From positions 1 through 56,829 of the forward strand of contig NZ_JAAAMG010000029.1 in NCBI RefSeq assembly GCF_010500815.1: a stretch of 56,829 nucleotides of DNA, written 5' to 3'. This document shows positions 18,777 to 27,916 of the stretch, piece by piece. The stretch's first letter is position 1. Every line of letters begins with the position of its first letter. The notes beneath the pieces were generated by a model. The model searched no databases. It was not told where the DNA came from and saw nothing but the letters and a program-made list of their open reading frames with translations. The stretch comes from Jiella pacifica (GTDB lineage: Bacteria; Pseudomonadota; Alphaproteobacteria; Rhizobiales; Rhizobiaceae). The position numbers were made by a program, and so were the translations under genes.

Positions 18777-19448
18777 ATGTCGCAAAGCACCGCCCTCGAG
18801 ATCGCCTTTCCGGTTCCGCCGCCGCCCGCAACGGCGCAGGAACAGCGGCGCCAGCAGGTGCTCGACGCGGCGCGGGTGTGCTTTGCCCGGTCCGGCTTTC
18901 ATTCGGCCTCGATGCATCAGATCTGCGCTGAGGCGCAGATGAGCCCCGGCGCGCTCTACCGCTATTTTCCCTCCAAGGATTCGATCATCGAGGCCATTGC
19001 CGAGGAGGAGCGGGTGATGGCGGCGGCCTGTACGCAGCTCCTGTTCGAGCCGGGCGACCTCGTCGAGCGGATCGTCCAGGTCGGGGTGGAATATCTCAAG
19101 CATACCCGCGACCGGGCGACGGGTGGCCTGACCATCGAGATCTGGTCGGAGAGCATTCGCAACACGGCGGTCGGCCAGCGCTTCTGCGAAATCGAGGCGG
19201 ATATCCACGCCAGCTTCCGCAAGCTGCTCCTCGACGCACGCCAGCGCGGCGAGATCGATCCCGACGCCGACATCGACGCCGCGCTGACGCTGATCTTCGC
19301 GCTGGCGGACGGCCTGGTGCTGCACCTGCAGCTTCATCCGAAGATCAGCATCGATACGATCGAGCCCCAGCTGCGCAAGTTCGTGCAGGGTCTGCTCGCC
19401 CCCAAGGGCGACGCGCAGGTTCCCTCGGCCCGGCGCCCAGAGGTCTGA
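18777..19448 (+). CDS. TetR-family transcriptional repressor of the RND operon
   Basis: This 223-residue regulator starts at ATG 18777 (MSQSTALEIAFPV) with GGAAAG seven bases upstream. The DNA-binding helix-turn-helix is at about residues 25-70 (VLDAARVCFARSGFHSASMH, then MSPGALYRYFPSKDSIIEAI), the classic TetR pattern. The C-terminal helical domain binds an unknown inducer. A Pro/Pro/Pro segment precedes the first helix. The gene is followed one base after its stop by the membrane fusion protein gene, so regulator and pump are one operon. The perfect palindrome at 18688 is the probable operator. Confidence 0.93.
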   Translation: MSQSTALEIAFPVPPPPATAQEQRRQQVLDAARVCFARSGFHSASMHQICAEAQMSPGALYRYFPSKDSIIEAIAEEERVMAAACTQLLFEPGDLVERIVQVGVEYLKHTRDRATGGLTIEIWSESIRNTAVGQRFCEIEADIHASFRKLLLDARQRGEIDPDADIDAALTLIFALADGLVLHLQLHPKISIDTIEPQLRKFVQGLLAPKGDAQVPSARRPEV

Positions 19449-19449
19449 G

Positions 19450-20706
19450 ATGGCCGAGATTTTCCGCCGCCTTGAAGAGATGACGACGATGGCTGCAATC
19501 GAGCAGAACCCCTTGAACCCGCGGCGCTGGCGTCTCGGCGCCGTGGTCGCGGCGCTGGTGGCCGCAGCCTTGCCGTTCTCCGCCGCGGCGCAGGAGCCGG
19601 TCGCCGCGATCAGCGCCCCGAAGCCGCCGAGCATTTCCGTGATCGCCGCGACGAGCGGCGAGATCGTCGAGACGGTCGACGTCACCGGCACCTTGATGCC
19701 GCGCGAGACGGTGTCCGTCGGGGCCGACGTCGACGGCCTGAGGATCGTCGAGCTTTCGGCCGACGAGGGCGACGCAGTCGAGAAGGGCGCGGTTCTGGCC
19801 CGGCTGGAAACCGACATGATCGATTCCAACATCGAGCTCAACGCCGCCCAGATCGATCGCGCCGACGCGGCGATCGCCCAGGCCGAGGCGCAGATCGCCG
19901 AGGCCGAATCCGCGGTGACGGAGGCGAACGCCGCTCTCGATCGCTCCCGGCCCTTGGCCAAGAAGGGCATCATCGGCCAGGACGTCCTCGACCAGCGGGT
20001 CGCCGCCGCCTCCAGCGCCAGGGCCCGCCTCAGCGCCGCCCAGCAGGGGCTCGCTTTGGCGAGAGCCGACAAGTCCGCCCAGATCGCCCAACGCGACCAG
20101 TGGCTGCTGAGGAAATCCAAGGCCGAGATCAAGGCGCCGACGTCGGGCCTGGTCCTGTCGCGCAGCGCCAGGCTCGGCGCGATCGTCTCGGCGGGCTCGG
20201 GCAGCCTGTTCGAGATCGCCCGCGACGGGCTGATCGAACTCGAAGCCCAGGTTTCGGAAACCGTCCTCGCCCGGCTTGACGAGGGCCAGCCGGTGAACGT
20301 CCATCTCGCCGGGCGGCGGGAGCCGGTCATCGGCGAGATCCGGCTGATCTCGCCGCGGGTCGACCAGGCGACGCGGCTCGGCATGGTCAACATCGCCCTG
20401 CCGAAGGACGCCGAGGGGCTGCGTGTCGGCGCCTTTGCCCGGGGCGTCATCGAGGTCGCGCGGCACGAGGGCGTTCTGGTGCCGCGGACGGCCGTCGTTT
20501 TCGAAGGCGAGGATGCCGTCGTCCAGGTGGTGGAGAACGGCATCGTGAAGCGGCGCGCCGCGACGCTGGGCCTCACCACCGCCGATACCGTCGAGGTCCT
20601 TCAGGGGGTTGCGGCGGGCGAGAGCGTCGTCGCGACGGCCGGCGCCTTCGTGCGCGACGGCGACAGCGTGACGCCCGTGAAGATGGCCGAGAGCGGGGGC
20701 GAGTGA
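19450..20706 (+). CDS. RND efflux periplasmic adaptor (membrane fusion protein)
   Basis: The adaptor connects the inner-membrane RND pump to an outer-membrane channel. The 418-residue frame starts at 19450, one base after the TetR stop; alternatives at 19480 and 19489 (MAAIEQNPLNPRRW) would give a cleaner signal peptide (LGAVVAALVAAALPFSAAAQ). A lipoyl domain flanks a coiled-coil hairpin of about 100 residues rich in AEAQIAEAESAVTEANAAL. Then come a beta-barrel (LFEIARDGLIELEAQVSETV) and a membrane-proximal domain. No lipobox Cys was seen. Its stop overlaps the RND start (TGATG). No outer-membrane channel gene lies nearby. Confidence 0.93.
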   Translation: MAEIFRRLEEMTTMAAIEQNPLNPRRWRLGAVVAALVAAALPFSAAAQEPVAAISAPKPPSISVIAATSGEIVETVDVTGTLMPRETVSVGADVDGLRIVELSADEGDAVEKGAVLARLETDMIDSNIELNAAQIDRADAAIAQAEAQIAEAESAVTEANAALDRSRPLAKKGIIGQDVLDQRVAAASSARARLSAAQQGLALARADKSAQIAQRDQWLLRKSKAEIKAPTSGLVLSRSARLGAIVSAGSGSLFEIARDGLIELEAQVSETVLARLDEGQPVNVHLAGRREPVIGEIRLISPRVDQATRLGMVNIALPKDAEGLRVGAFARGVIEVARHEGVLVPRTAVVFEGEDAVVQVVENGIVKRRAATLGLTTADTVEVLQGVAAGESVVATAGAFVRDGDSVTPVKMAESGGE

Positions 20707-23700
20707 TGAACTGGAACATTTCCAGCTGGGCGATCCGGCACCCGGTTCCGCCGATCCTCCTCTTCGTCGTCCTGATGGCGCTCGGGATCTACAGCTTCTT
20801 CGCCCTGCCGATCACGCGATTTCCCAATATCGACGTGCCGGTGGTCTCCGTCGTCGTCACCCAGTCCGGTGCCGCGCCGTCGGAGCTCGAGACCCAGGTG
20901 ACGAAGCGGGTCGAGGACGCGATCGCCGGCATTTCCGGCGTCAAGCACATCACCTCGACGATCACCGACGGGCAGTCGGTGAGCGCGGCGGAATTCCGCC
21001 TCGAAATCGATACGGACCGGGCGGTCAACGACGTCAAGGACGCCGTCGCCAAGATCCGTTCCGACCTGCCGCGCTCCATCGACGAGCCGATCGTCCAGCG
21101 CATCGAGGTCGAGAACCAGTCGATCGTCACCTATGCGGCGTCCTCGCCCGGCATGACGCCGGAGCAGCTCTCCTGGTTCGTCGACGACACGGTGGTCCGC
21201 GAGTTGCAGGGCCTGAAGGGCGTCGGGCGGGTCGAGCGCATGGGCGGCGTCGAGCGCGAGATCCAGGTGCGGCTCGATCCCGACCGGCTGGCCGCGCTCG
21301 GCGTCACGGCGGCGACGATCAACGAGCAGCTGCGCTCGACGAACGTCGACCTGTCGGGCGGCCGCGGCGATTTCGGCGGCCAGGAGCAGGCGATCCGCAC
21401 GCTCGCCTCGGCCGATACGGTCTCCGGCCTCGCCGCCACCCGCATCGCGCTGCCCGGCGGCCGCGAGGCCAAGCTCGCCGATCTCGGCGAGGTGGTCGAC
21501 AGCTGGGAGGAGCCGCGCTCCTTTGCGCGTCTCGACGGCGAACCCGTCGTCGCCTTCTCGATCTACCGTGCCAAGGGGGCCAGCGACACCACCGTCGCCG
21601 ACACCGTGGCGGAACGAGTCGGCGAGCTCGGCGCAGAACATCCCGACGTCTCCTTCGCCAAGATCGACGACAGCGTCACCTACACCTACGGCAACTACGA
21701 ATCGGCCATGGAGACGCTGGCCGAGGGCGCGATCCTCGCCGTCATCGTCGTCCTGTTCTTCCTGCGCGACTGGCGCGCCACCCTCGTCGCGGCGATCACC
21801 CTGCCGCTCGCCGCCATCCCGACCTTCGGCGTGATGGACCTGATGGGCTTCTCGCTGAACCTCGTCAGCCTGCTCGCCATCACGCTCGTCACCGGCATTC
21901 TCGTCGACGACGCCATCGTCGAGATCGAGAACATCGAACGCCACATGTCGATGGGCAAACCGCCCTACAAGGCGTCGATGGAGGCGGCCGACGAGATCGG
22001 CCTCGCGGTCATTGCCATCACCGCGACGATCATGGCGGTGTTCGCCCCGGTCTCCTTCATGGGCGGCATCGCCGGCCAGTATTTCAAGCAGTTCGGCCTG
22101 ACCGTGGCGATCGCGGTGTTCTTCTCGCTGCTCGTCGCGCGATTGATCACGCCGATGCTCGCGGCCTATTTCTTCAAGCCGCACCGCCATCACGGGCCGG
22201 GTTTCTGGCGGTTGCTGCTCAAGCGGCTCCTCTGGTTCATTCCGCTCTGGGCGATTGGTGCGGCGGCGCTCTATACGATCGCGGTGCTGCCGCAGCTGGG
22301 CGCGGAATCGGCGCTGAAGAACTTCCTCGCCCCGATCGCTGCCGACCTCCCGCCGATGGATTTCGCCACCGCGCAGCATAACGCGGCGCTTTTCGCCGCC
22401 GGCCTGTTCGGCTTGGCCGTGGCGCTCGCCTATCTCGGCATGCCGCATGCTCCCGAGGGCAAGGTGGGGCCGTTCACGCGCGTCTATACGGCGTTCCTGC
22501 GCGGCACGCTGCACGTCTTCTGGATCCCGACGCCGTTCTGGCGCAAGGGCGCCGACGGCAAGCGGCGGCTCCTGCGCTTTCCCTTCGGCATGCGTTGGGT
22601 GACGCTCGGCGTCGGCATTGCCCTGTTCGTCGGTTCGATCAGCGCGATCCAGTACCTGCCGACGGGCTTCATCCCGAAGGAGGACGCCTCGCGCATCGTC
22701 GTCTCGCTGGAACTGCCGCCCGGCTCGACCCTCGAAACCACCCGCGCCGTCACCGACGAGGCGGTGGAGTCGATCCGCGAGCTGCCGGAAGTCCGAAGTG
22801 TCCTCGTCATCGGCGGGTCTAGCCCGACCGGTACCCTCGAAGTGCGCCGCGCCGCGCTGACCGTCAACCTGTCGCGAAAGCACGAGCGCACCCGCAGCCA
22901 GGGCGAGCTCGAGCCGATCATCGCCGAAAAGCTCGCCGAGATCCCCGACGTTCGAGCCTTCTACGTCAACGACCGCGGCGAGCGGGACTTGTCCGTCGGC
23001 ATTCTTGGCGACGACGGCGAAAAGGTCTCGCAGGTCGCGGCGCAGCTCGAATCGGAGATGCGCAAGGACCCGATGTTCGCCAGCCCCTCGGCCATGGCCT
23101 CCTTCGCCCGGCCGGAGATCCGCATCACCCCGCGCTTCGACGTCGCCGCCGATCTCGGCGTCACCGCCGACCAGATCTCCCAGACGGTGCGGGTGGCGAC
23201 GATCGGCGACGTCGGCGCGAATCTCGCCAAGTTCAATCTCGGCACGCGGCAGATCCCGATCCGGGTGGAGCTGGAAGAGTCGGCCCGGGCCGATCTCGCC
23301 ACCATACGCAATCTCAAGGTCACCACGGCTTCGGGGGCGGCCGTGCCACTCGAGACCGTCGCCCAGATCGGTTTCGGCCGCGGCCCCTCGACCATCGACC
23401 GCTACGACCGCGACCGGCTGGTCAAGGTCGGAACCTCGATGGCGCCGGGCTACGAGATCGGCCAGGGATCGGCGCGCATCGCCGAACTGCCGGCGGTCAA
23501 GGACATGCCGGCCGGCGTGCGGCTGCAGGAGGTCGGCGACGCCGAGATCCAGGCGGAGGTCTTCGCCGGTTTCGCCTCGGCGATGGTCGCCGGCATCATG
23601 ATGGTGCTGGTCGTGCTGATCCTCCTGTTCGGCTCGTTCTTCGTGCCGATCACCATCCTGGCCGCCCTGCCCTTGTCGGTGGCCGGCGTCATCGGTGCCT

Positions 23701-24299
23701 TGCTCCTGACCCACACGGCGGTGTCGATGCCGGTGGTCATCGGAATTCTGATGCTGATGGGCATCGTGACGAAGAACACCATCATGCTGGTCGACTTCGC
23801 GGTCGAGCGGGAAAAGCACGGCATGAGCCAGACCGACGCGATCATCGACGCCGGCGCCAAGCGCGCCCGGCCGATCATCATGACGACGCTGGCCATGGCG
23901 GCGGGCATGCTGCCGGCGGCGATGGCGACGGGCGAGGGCGGCGAGTTCCGCGCGCCGATGGCGATCGCGGTGATCGGCGGGCTGTTGGTCTCGACCGTCT
24001 TGTCGCTGGTGCTGATCCCGTCGATCTACACGCTGATGGACGATCTCAGCCACGTCACCGGCCGGCTGTTCCGCTGGCTGCTCTCGCCGAACGCGGCGGA
24101 GGAGGAAGCCGGAACCGCCCTCGTTCCGGCCCATGGCGGCGCCACCGTCACGGCCTGGCCGCATCCGAGCGGACCGGTGCCGATCGCCGGTCCCGGCTCG
24201 GTCTTCGTCTACGGACCGCCGGCGATCTATCAGATCGGAACGAGCAAGCCGCGGGACGAGGACGACGAGGCGACCCGCTATCCGCATGCGGCCGAATGA
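20706..24299 (+). CDS. RND-family multidrug efflux pump, enlarged
   Basis: This proton-driven HAE1-type pump starts at ATG 20706 (overlapping the adaptor stop) and has 1197 residues, against about 1030-1060 for the family. The N-terminus WAIRHPVPPILLFVVLMALG and the TM4 proton-relay region TGILVDDAIVEIENIERH are typical, as is the later LMLMGIVTKNTIMLVDFA. Two additions stand out. Between TM6 and TM7 (about residues 490-630) there is an insert with two extra hydrophobic helices (LLWFIPLWAIGAAALYTIAV; AALFAAGLFGLAVALAYLGM). After the last helix there is a Pro/Gly/Ala-rich tail of about 80 residues. Substrates are unknown. Confidence 0.94.
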   Translation: MNWNISSWAIRHPVPPILLFVVLMALGIYSFFALPITRFPNIDVPVVSVVVTQSGAAPSELETQVTKRVEDAIAGISGVKHITSTITDGQSVSAAEFRLEIDTDRAVNDVKDAVAKIRSDLPRSIDEPIVQRIEVENQSIVTYAASSPGMTPEQLSWFVDDTVVRELQGLKGVGRVERMGGVEREIQVRLDPDRLAALGVTAATINEQLRSTNVDLSGGRGDFGGQEQAIRTLASADTVSGLAATRIALPGGREAKLADLGEVVDSWEEPRSFARLDGEPVVAFSIYRAKGASDTTVADTVAERVGELGAEHPDVSFAKIDDSVTYTYGNYESAMETLAEGAILAVIVVLFFLRDWRATLVAAITLPLAAIPTFGVMDLMGFSLNLVSLLAITLVTGILVDDAIVEIENIERHMSMGKPPYKASMEAADEIGLAVIAITATIMAVFAPVSFMGGIAGQYFKQFGLTVAIAVFFSLLVARLITPMLAAYFFKPHRHHGPGFWRLLLKRLLWFIPLWAIGAAALYTIAVLPQLGAESALKNFLAPIAADLPPMDFATAQHNAALFAAGLFGLAVALAYLGMPHAPEGKVGPFTRVYTAFLRGTLHVFWIPTPFWRKGADGKRRLLRFPFGMRWVTLGVGIALFVGSISAIQYLPTGFIPKEDASRIVVSLELPPGSTLETTRAVTDEAVESIRELPEVRSVLVIGGSSPTGTLEVRRAALTVNLSRKHERTRSQGELEPIIAEKLAEIPDVRAFYVNDRGERDLSVGILGDDGEKVSQVAAQLESEMRKDPMFASPSAMASFARPEIRITPRFDVAADLGVTADQISQTVRVATIGDVGANLAKFNLGTRQIPIRVELEESARADLATIRNLKVTTASGAAVPLETVAQIGFGRGPSTIDRYDRDRLVKVGTSMAPGYEIGQGSARIAELPAVKDMPAGVRLQEVGDAEIQAEVFAGFASAMVAGIMMVLVVLILLFGSFFVPITILAALPLSVAGVIGALLLTHTAVSMPVVIGILMLMGIVTKNTIMLVDFAVEREKHGMSQTDAIIDAGAKRARPIIMTTLAMAAGMLPAAMATGEGGEFRAPMAIAVIGGLLVSTVLSLVLIPSIYTLMDDLSHVTGRLFRWLLSPNAAEEEAGTALVPAHGGATVTAWPHPSGPVPIAGPGSVFVYGPPAIYQIGTSKPRDEDDEATRYPHAAE

Positions 24300-24311
24300 G
24301 CCGGGCCGACG

Positions 24312-24330
24312 GGCGGGCGAAGGGCCCGCC
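24312..24330 (+). terminator. Hairpin after the RND operon
   Basis: GGCGGGC (24312-24318), loop GAAGG, GCCCGCC (24324-24330), 13 bases after the pump stop. There is no T tract, so it may act as an RNA-end stabiliser or a weak terminator. Confidence 0.45.
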
Positions 24331-24408
24331 TGAAATGCTTCATGCGCCGCGTAAAAGGCGCTTGATCGCCTCTTGACCGGCGCTGCGATCGCGTGGACAA
24401 GCTCGCCC

Positions 24409-24903
24409 ATGGAACCGATCGGCGACAGCGCGCCAGCGCCGGACATTGAAATCAGGGGGCTGACGCTCACCGATGCGCGCGATCTCGCGCCCCTGATCGC
24501 CGCCTACAACCAGGCGCTGTTCCGCGGCCCGCCCGGCTCTCCCGACGCCTATTACGCCGAGGAGCTGCTGCAGGATCGCACCGCCGAGATGCTCGGCGCG
24601 CGGCTCGACGGCGCCCTGGTCGGCTTCATCATCTTCTACGACATCCCGGACGTGTGGACAGGCATGCGGTCCGGCCTTGCCGACCACATCTTCGTCGACC
24701 ACCGCCACCGTCGCAAAGGCATCGCCAAGGCGATGGTCGACGTCCTCGCCGAAGAGGCCGACGGCAGGGGATGGTCGAAGCTCGTCCTGCACGCGCCGCG
24801 CAATCCGGGCACCGGGCGCCGCCTCTACGAAAAGGTCGCCGAGCCGGCCGATTGGGCGAGCTACGTCATCCGCTTCATCGACCGCGAGCCGAACGTCAGG
24901 TGA
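24409..24903 (+). CDS. GNAT-family N-acetyltransferase
   Basis: This 164-residue protein has the GNAT acetyl-CoA motif in VDHRHRRKGIAKAMVDVLAEEA (residues about 99-120; the R-R-K-G-I-A pattern is the pyrophosphate loop). The preceding beta-4 strand is GLADHIFV. The opening IRGLTLTDARDLAPLIAAYN and the end RLYEKVAEPADWASYVIRF are typical of diamine/small-substrate acetyltransferases. The start ATG 24409 lacks a strong ribosome site; an in-frame start 36 bases upstream exists. It lies alone between the RND operon and the succinate dehydrogenase genes, and its acceptor cannot be told. Confidence 0.88.
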   Translation: MEPIGDSAPAPDIEIRGLTLTDARDLAPLIAAYNQALFRGPPGSPDAYYAEELLQDRTAEMLGARLDGALVGFIIFYDIPDVWTGMRSGLADHIFVDHRHRRKGIAKAMVDVLAEEADGRGWSKLVLHAPRNPGTGRRLYEKVAEPADWASYVIRFIDREPNVR

Positions 24904-24995
24904 TTCGCTGGATCTGCCTTCGAATGGGTGAGCGGATCGTCCACGGCCCGCCCGATCGGGCTTTCGCGGGAGACGCCTCCGATCGACCGGGGACC

Positions 24996-25009
24996 CTTAA
25001 TCGATTAAG
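24996..25009. promoter_or_regulatory. Perfect 14-bp palindrome upstream of sdhC
   Basis: CTTAATCGATTAAG is a perfect AT-rich inverted repeat 148 bp before the sdhC start, within GC-rich surroundings. It could be a repressor or activator site for the sdh operon. It does not match the FNR half sites TTGAT/ATCAA. Confidence 0.5.
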
Positions 25010-25043
25010 CTTGCCGGTTCTTTTCGCACCTGCGGCGAAAGGC

Positions 25044-25085
25044 TTGCTTTCAAACGGGCGATCGTCCTTTTAGAAGGCTTCCATT
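25044..25085 (+). promoter_or_regulatory. Candidate sdh promoter with Irr/ICE-like motif
   Basis: TTGCTT (25044-25049) and TTTTAG (25068-25073), 18 bases apart, form a mediocre promoter. Overlapping the -10, TTTAGAA GGC TTCCATT (25069-25085) matches the left half of the rhizobial iron-control element (TTTAGAA-N3-TTCTAAA) fully and the right half partly (4 of 7). Iron control of an iron-rich respiratory complex would make sense, but this is inference. Confidence 0.35.
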
Positions 25086-25156
25086 GGCCGCTCGCCGTCT
25101 CCGCTCAATTCCGAGGACGGTTTCGTCCGGCCGAAAGCATGGACAGGAAGGCACCG

Positions 25157-25549
25157 ATGTCCGACGTCAAATCCGCGCGGCCGCTCTCGCCGCATCTGAG
25201 CATCTATCGCTTCAGCCCCACCATGGCGATGTCGATCATCCATCGCATCACCGGCATCGCGCTCTATGTCGGCACGCTGCTCCTGGTCTGGTGGCTGGTC
25301 GCCGCGGCGAGCGGGCCCGACGCCTTTGCCACGGCCTCGGCCGTCTTCGGCTCGTTCATCGGCCAGCTGGTCCTGTTCGGTTACACCTGGGCGCTCGTCC
25401 ACCACATGCTCGGCGGCCTCCGCCACTTTGCCTGGGACATGGGACATGCCATCTCCAAGGAGACCTCGACGAAGCTTGCCATCGCGACGGCCATCGGCTC
25501 GGTGTCGATCACCGTCGTCCTGTGGCTCGGCATCCTGATCTTCGGCTGA
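25157..25549 (+). CDS. sdhC: Succinate dehydrogenase cytochrome b556 subunit SdhC
   Basis: SdhC is one of the two membrane anchors of complex II and carries heme b and the quinone site. From ATG 25157 ([20 protein letters not shown]) it has 130 residues, with AGGAAGG seven bases upstream. The signature [20 protein letters not shown] and three transmembrane helices are present. The heme-ligand region [15 protein letters not shown] lies between helices 2 and 3. An ATG 18 bases earlier is possible but lies on the ribosome site. It heads the sdhCDA operon. Confidence 0.96.
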   Translation: MSDVKSARPLSPHLSIYRFSPTMAMSIIHRITGIALYVGTLLLVWWLVAAASGPDAFATASAVFGSFIGQLVLFGYTWALVHHMLGGLRHFAWDMGHAISKETSTKLAIATAIGSVSITVVLWLGILIFG

Positions 25550-25563
25550 AAGGGGTAACATCC

Positions 25564-25941
25564 ATGAGCGACTTCAGAACCCCTCTTCGCCGCGTCCGCG
25601 GCCTTGGCGCCGGCGGCGGCACCGAGCATTTCTGGCAGCAGCGGCTGACCGCGCTGGCCAATGCCGTCCTGATCACCTGCTTCGTGATCCTCCTCCTCAC
25701 GCTGATGAACGAAAGCTACGAGGGGGTGCGGGCGGCCTTTGCCAATCCCTTCGTCGGCATCATCATGGCATTGATGGTCGTGTCGGCGACGATCCACATG
25801 AAGCTCGGCATGCAGATCGTCATCGAGGACTACATCCATGGCGCGGCCAAGTTGCCGCTCCTCATCCTCAACATCTTCTTCGCGATCGCGGTGGCTGCCG
25901 CATGCCTTTTTGCGATCGTCAAGATGAGCTTCGGAGTCTGA
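25564..25941 (+). CDS. sdhD: Succinate dehydrogenase membrane anchor SdhD
   Basis: The second membrane anchor of complex II has 125 residues from ATG 25564, after [35 protein letters not shown] marks the first helix, and the heme/quinone helix contains [16 protein letters not shown], a conserved SdhD motif. Three transmembrane helices are predicted. It lies 14 bases after sdhC and two bases before the sdhA start, so it is in one transcription unit. Confidence 0.95.
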   Translation: MSDFRTPLRRVRGLGAGGGTEHFWQQRLTALANAVLITCFVILLLTLMNESYEGVRAAFANPFVGIIMALMVVSATIHMKLGMQIVIEDYIHGAAKLPLLILNIFFAIAVAAACLFAIVKMSFGV

Positions 25942-25943
25942 CC

Positions 25944-27845
25944 ATGGCCGAGAATGGATCGACCGCGAACGGCGCCACCCAGCCGAGCGCGAAGCCCGAC
26001 GGCACCGGCGGCTACACCGCCCAGCCGCACCGCACCGCGCCCGGCCAGAACGGCAAGGCCTATGCCTTCGTCGACCACACCTTCGACGTGGTCGTCGTCG
26101 GGGCCGGTGGTGCCGGCTTGCGCGCCACCCTCGGCGCCGCCCAGGCCGGGCTTCGGACCGCCTGCATCACCAAGGTGTTCCCGACGCGGTCCCATACCGT
26201 CGCGGCGCAGGGCGGCGTCGCCGCCTCGCTCGGCAACATGGGCAAGGACGACTGGCGCTGGCACATGTACGATACCGTCAAGGGGTCGGACTGGCTGGGC
26301 GACCAGGACGCCATCGAATATCTGGTGCGCAACGCCCCCCAGGCGGTCTACGAGCTCGAGCATTTCGGCGTGCCGTTTTCGCGCACCGAGGACGGCCGGA
26401 TCTACCAGCGGCCCTTCGGCGGCATGACCACCGAATTCGGCCAGGGCCCCGCGGCCCAGCGCACCTGCGCCGCCGCCGACCGGACGGGCCATGCGATCCT
26501 TCACACGCTCTACGGCCAGTCGCTGCGCCATTCGACCGAGTTCTACATCGAATATTTCGCCATCGATCTGATCATGGACGATGAGGGCGCCTGCGTCGGT
26601 GTCGTCGCGCTTTGCCTCGACGACGGTACGCTGCATCGCTTCCGGGCGAAGAAGACGATCCTCGCCACCGGCGGCTATGGCCGCGCCTATTTCTCCGCCA
26701 CCTCGGCCCACACCTGCACCGGCGACGGCGGCGGCATGGTGCTCAGAGCCGGCCTGCCGCTGCAGGACATGGAATTCGTGCAGTTCCATCCGACCGGCAT
26801 CTACGGCGCCGGCTGCCTGATCACCGAAGGCGCGCGCGGCGAGGGCGGCTACCTGACCAATTCGGAAGGCGAGCGCTTCATGGAGCGCTATGCCCCCTCG
26901 GCCAAGGATCTCGCCTCGCGCGACGTCGTCTCGCGCTCGATGACCATGGAGATCCGGGACGGGCGCGGCGTCGGCAAGGACGGCGACCACATCTTCCTGC
27001 ATCTCGACCATCTCGACCCGGCGGTGCTGCACGAGCGGCTGCCGGGCATCTCGGAATCGGCGCGCATCTTCGCCGGCGTCGACGTCACCAAGGAACCGAT
27101 CCCGGTGCTGCCGACGGTCCACTACAACATGGGCGGCATCCCGACGAACTTCCACGGCGAGGTGCTGACCAAGAAGGACGGCGATCCTGATGCGGTGGTT
27201 CCTGGCCTGATGGCCGTCGGCGAGGCCGGCTGCGTCTCGGTCCACGGCGCCAATCGCCTCGGCTCCAACTCGCTGATCGACCTCGTCGTCTTCGGCCGCG
27301 CCGCGGCGCTGCGCTGCGCTGAGACGGTGGCGGCCGGCGAAAGCCAGCCGGACCTTCCGGCCGGCGCCGGCGACAACGCGCTCGCCCGTCTCGACCGCTT
27401 CCGCTACGCCGACGGCTCGACGCCGACGGCCGAGCTGCGCGACAACATGCAGCGCACCATGCAGTCGAACTGCGCGGTGTTCCGCACCGGCGAGATTCTC
27501 GAAGAGGGTCACCAGAAGATCCACGACGTCTGGCGGGCCTCCGACGACATCCGCGTCACCGACCGTTCGCTGATCTGGAACACCGACCTCGTCGAGACGC
27601 TGGAATACGACAATCTCATCGCCCAGGCGGTGGTGACCATGGATTCGGCCCGCAACCGCACGGAATCGCGCGGCGCCCATGCCCGCGAAGACTTCCCCGA
27701 TCGCGACGACGCCAACTGGATGAAGCACACGCTGTCCTTCTGCGACACCGTCGGCAAGACGGTGACGCTGGAGGATCGGCCGGTGCACACCTACACCCTG
27801 TCGAACCAGATCGAGTATATCGAGCCGAAGAAGCGGGTGTACTAG
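25944..27845 (+). CDS. sdhA: Succinate dehydrogenase flavoprotein SdhA
   Basis: SdhA oxidises succinate to fumarate with covalently bound FAD and would pass electrons to the iron-sulfur subunit SdhB. The 633-residue protein has a polar N-terminal extension of about 35 residues, then the dinucleotide fold [20 protein letters not shown]. The flavinylated histidine is in [10 protein letters not shown]. The capping-domain motif [14 protein letters not shown] and the C-terminal helical domain ending [10 protein letters not shown] are also present. The start ATG 25944 follows GGAGTCTGACC, three bases after sdhD. No sdhB follows, which is unusual. Confidence 0.97.
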   Translation: MAENGSTANGATQPSAKPDGTGGYTAQPHRTAPGQNGKAYAFVDHTFDVVVVGAGGAGLRATLGAAQAGLRTACITKVFPTRSHTVAAQGGVAASLGNMGKDDWRWHMYDTVKGSDWLGDQDAIEYLVRNAPQAVYELEHFGVPFSRTEDGRIYQRPFGGMTTEFGQGPAAQRTCAAADRTGHAILHTLYGQSLRHSTEFYIEYFAIDLIMDDEGACVGVVALCLDDGTLHRFRAKKTILATGGYGRAYFSATSAHTCTGDGGGMVLRAGLPLQDMEFVQFHPTGIYGAGCLITEGARGEGGYLTNSEGERFMERYAPSAKDLASRDVVSRSMTMEIRDGRGVGKDGDHIFLHLDHLDPAVLHERLPGISESARIFAGVDVTKEPIPVLPTVHYNMGGIPTNFHGEVLTKKDGDPDAVVPGLMAVGEAGCVSVHGANRLGSNSLIDLVVFGRAAALRCAETVAAGESQPDLPAGAGDNALARLDRFRYADGSTPTAELRDNMQRTMQSNCAVFRTGEILEEGHQKIHDVWRASDDIRVTDRSLIWNTDLVETLEYDNLIAQAVVTMDSARNRTESRGAHAREDFPDRDDANWMKHTLSFCDTVGKTVTLEDRPVHTYTLSNQIEYIEPKKRVY

Positions 27846-27878
27846 AAGGGCGGCTTTGCTCGCCTTCAATGACCTGAA

Positions 27879-27916
27879 GCAAACGGCGTCGCACTGGATG
27901 GTGCTGCGCCGTTTGC
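27879..27916 (+). terminator. Strong hairpin just after sdhA
   Basis: GCAAACGGCG (27879-27888) pairs perfectly with CGCCGTTTGC (27907-27916). Inside the loop GCAC (27891-27894) pairs with GTGC (27901-27904), and GCTTTTGCG follows. It sits 34 bases after the sdhA stop and overlaps the start region of the next gene. It could terminate sdhCDA or control translation of that gene. Confidence 0.55.

Noticed and set aside
20601-24470. Open frame of nearly 1290 codons on the minus strand, antisense to the RND pump
   Set aside because: The product is a monotone Arg/Asp/His/Gly-rich string with no domains, as expected when a GC-rich gene is read in the opposite frame; the plus-strand pump is clear.
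24996-25009. FNR/FixK box upstream of sdhC
   Set aside because: The palindrome CTTAATCGATTAAG lacks the TTGAT-N4-ATCAA arrangement of FNR/FixK sites.
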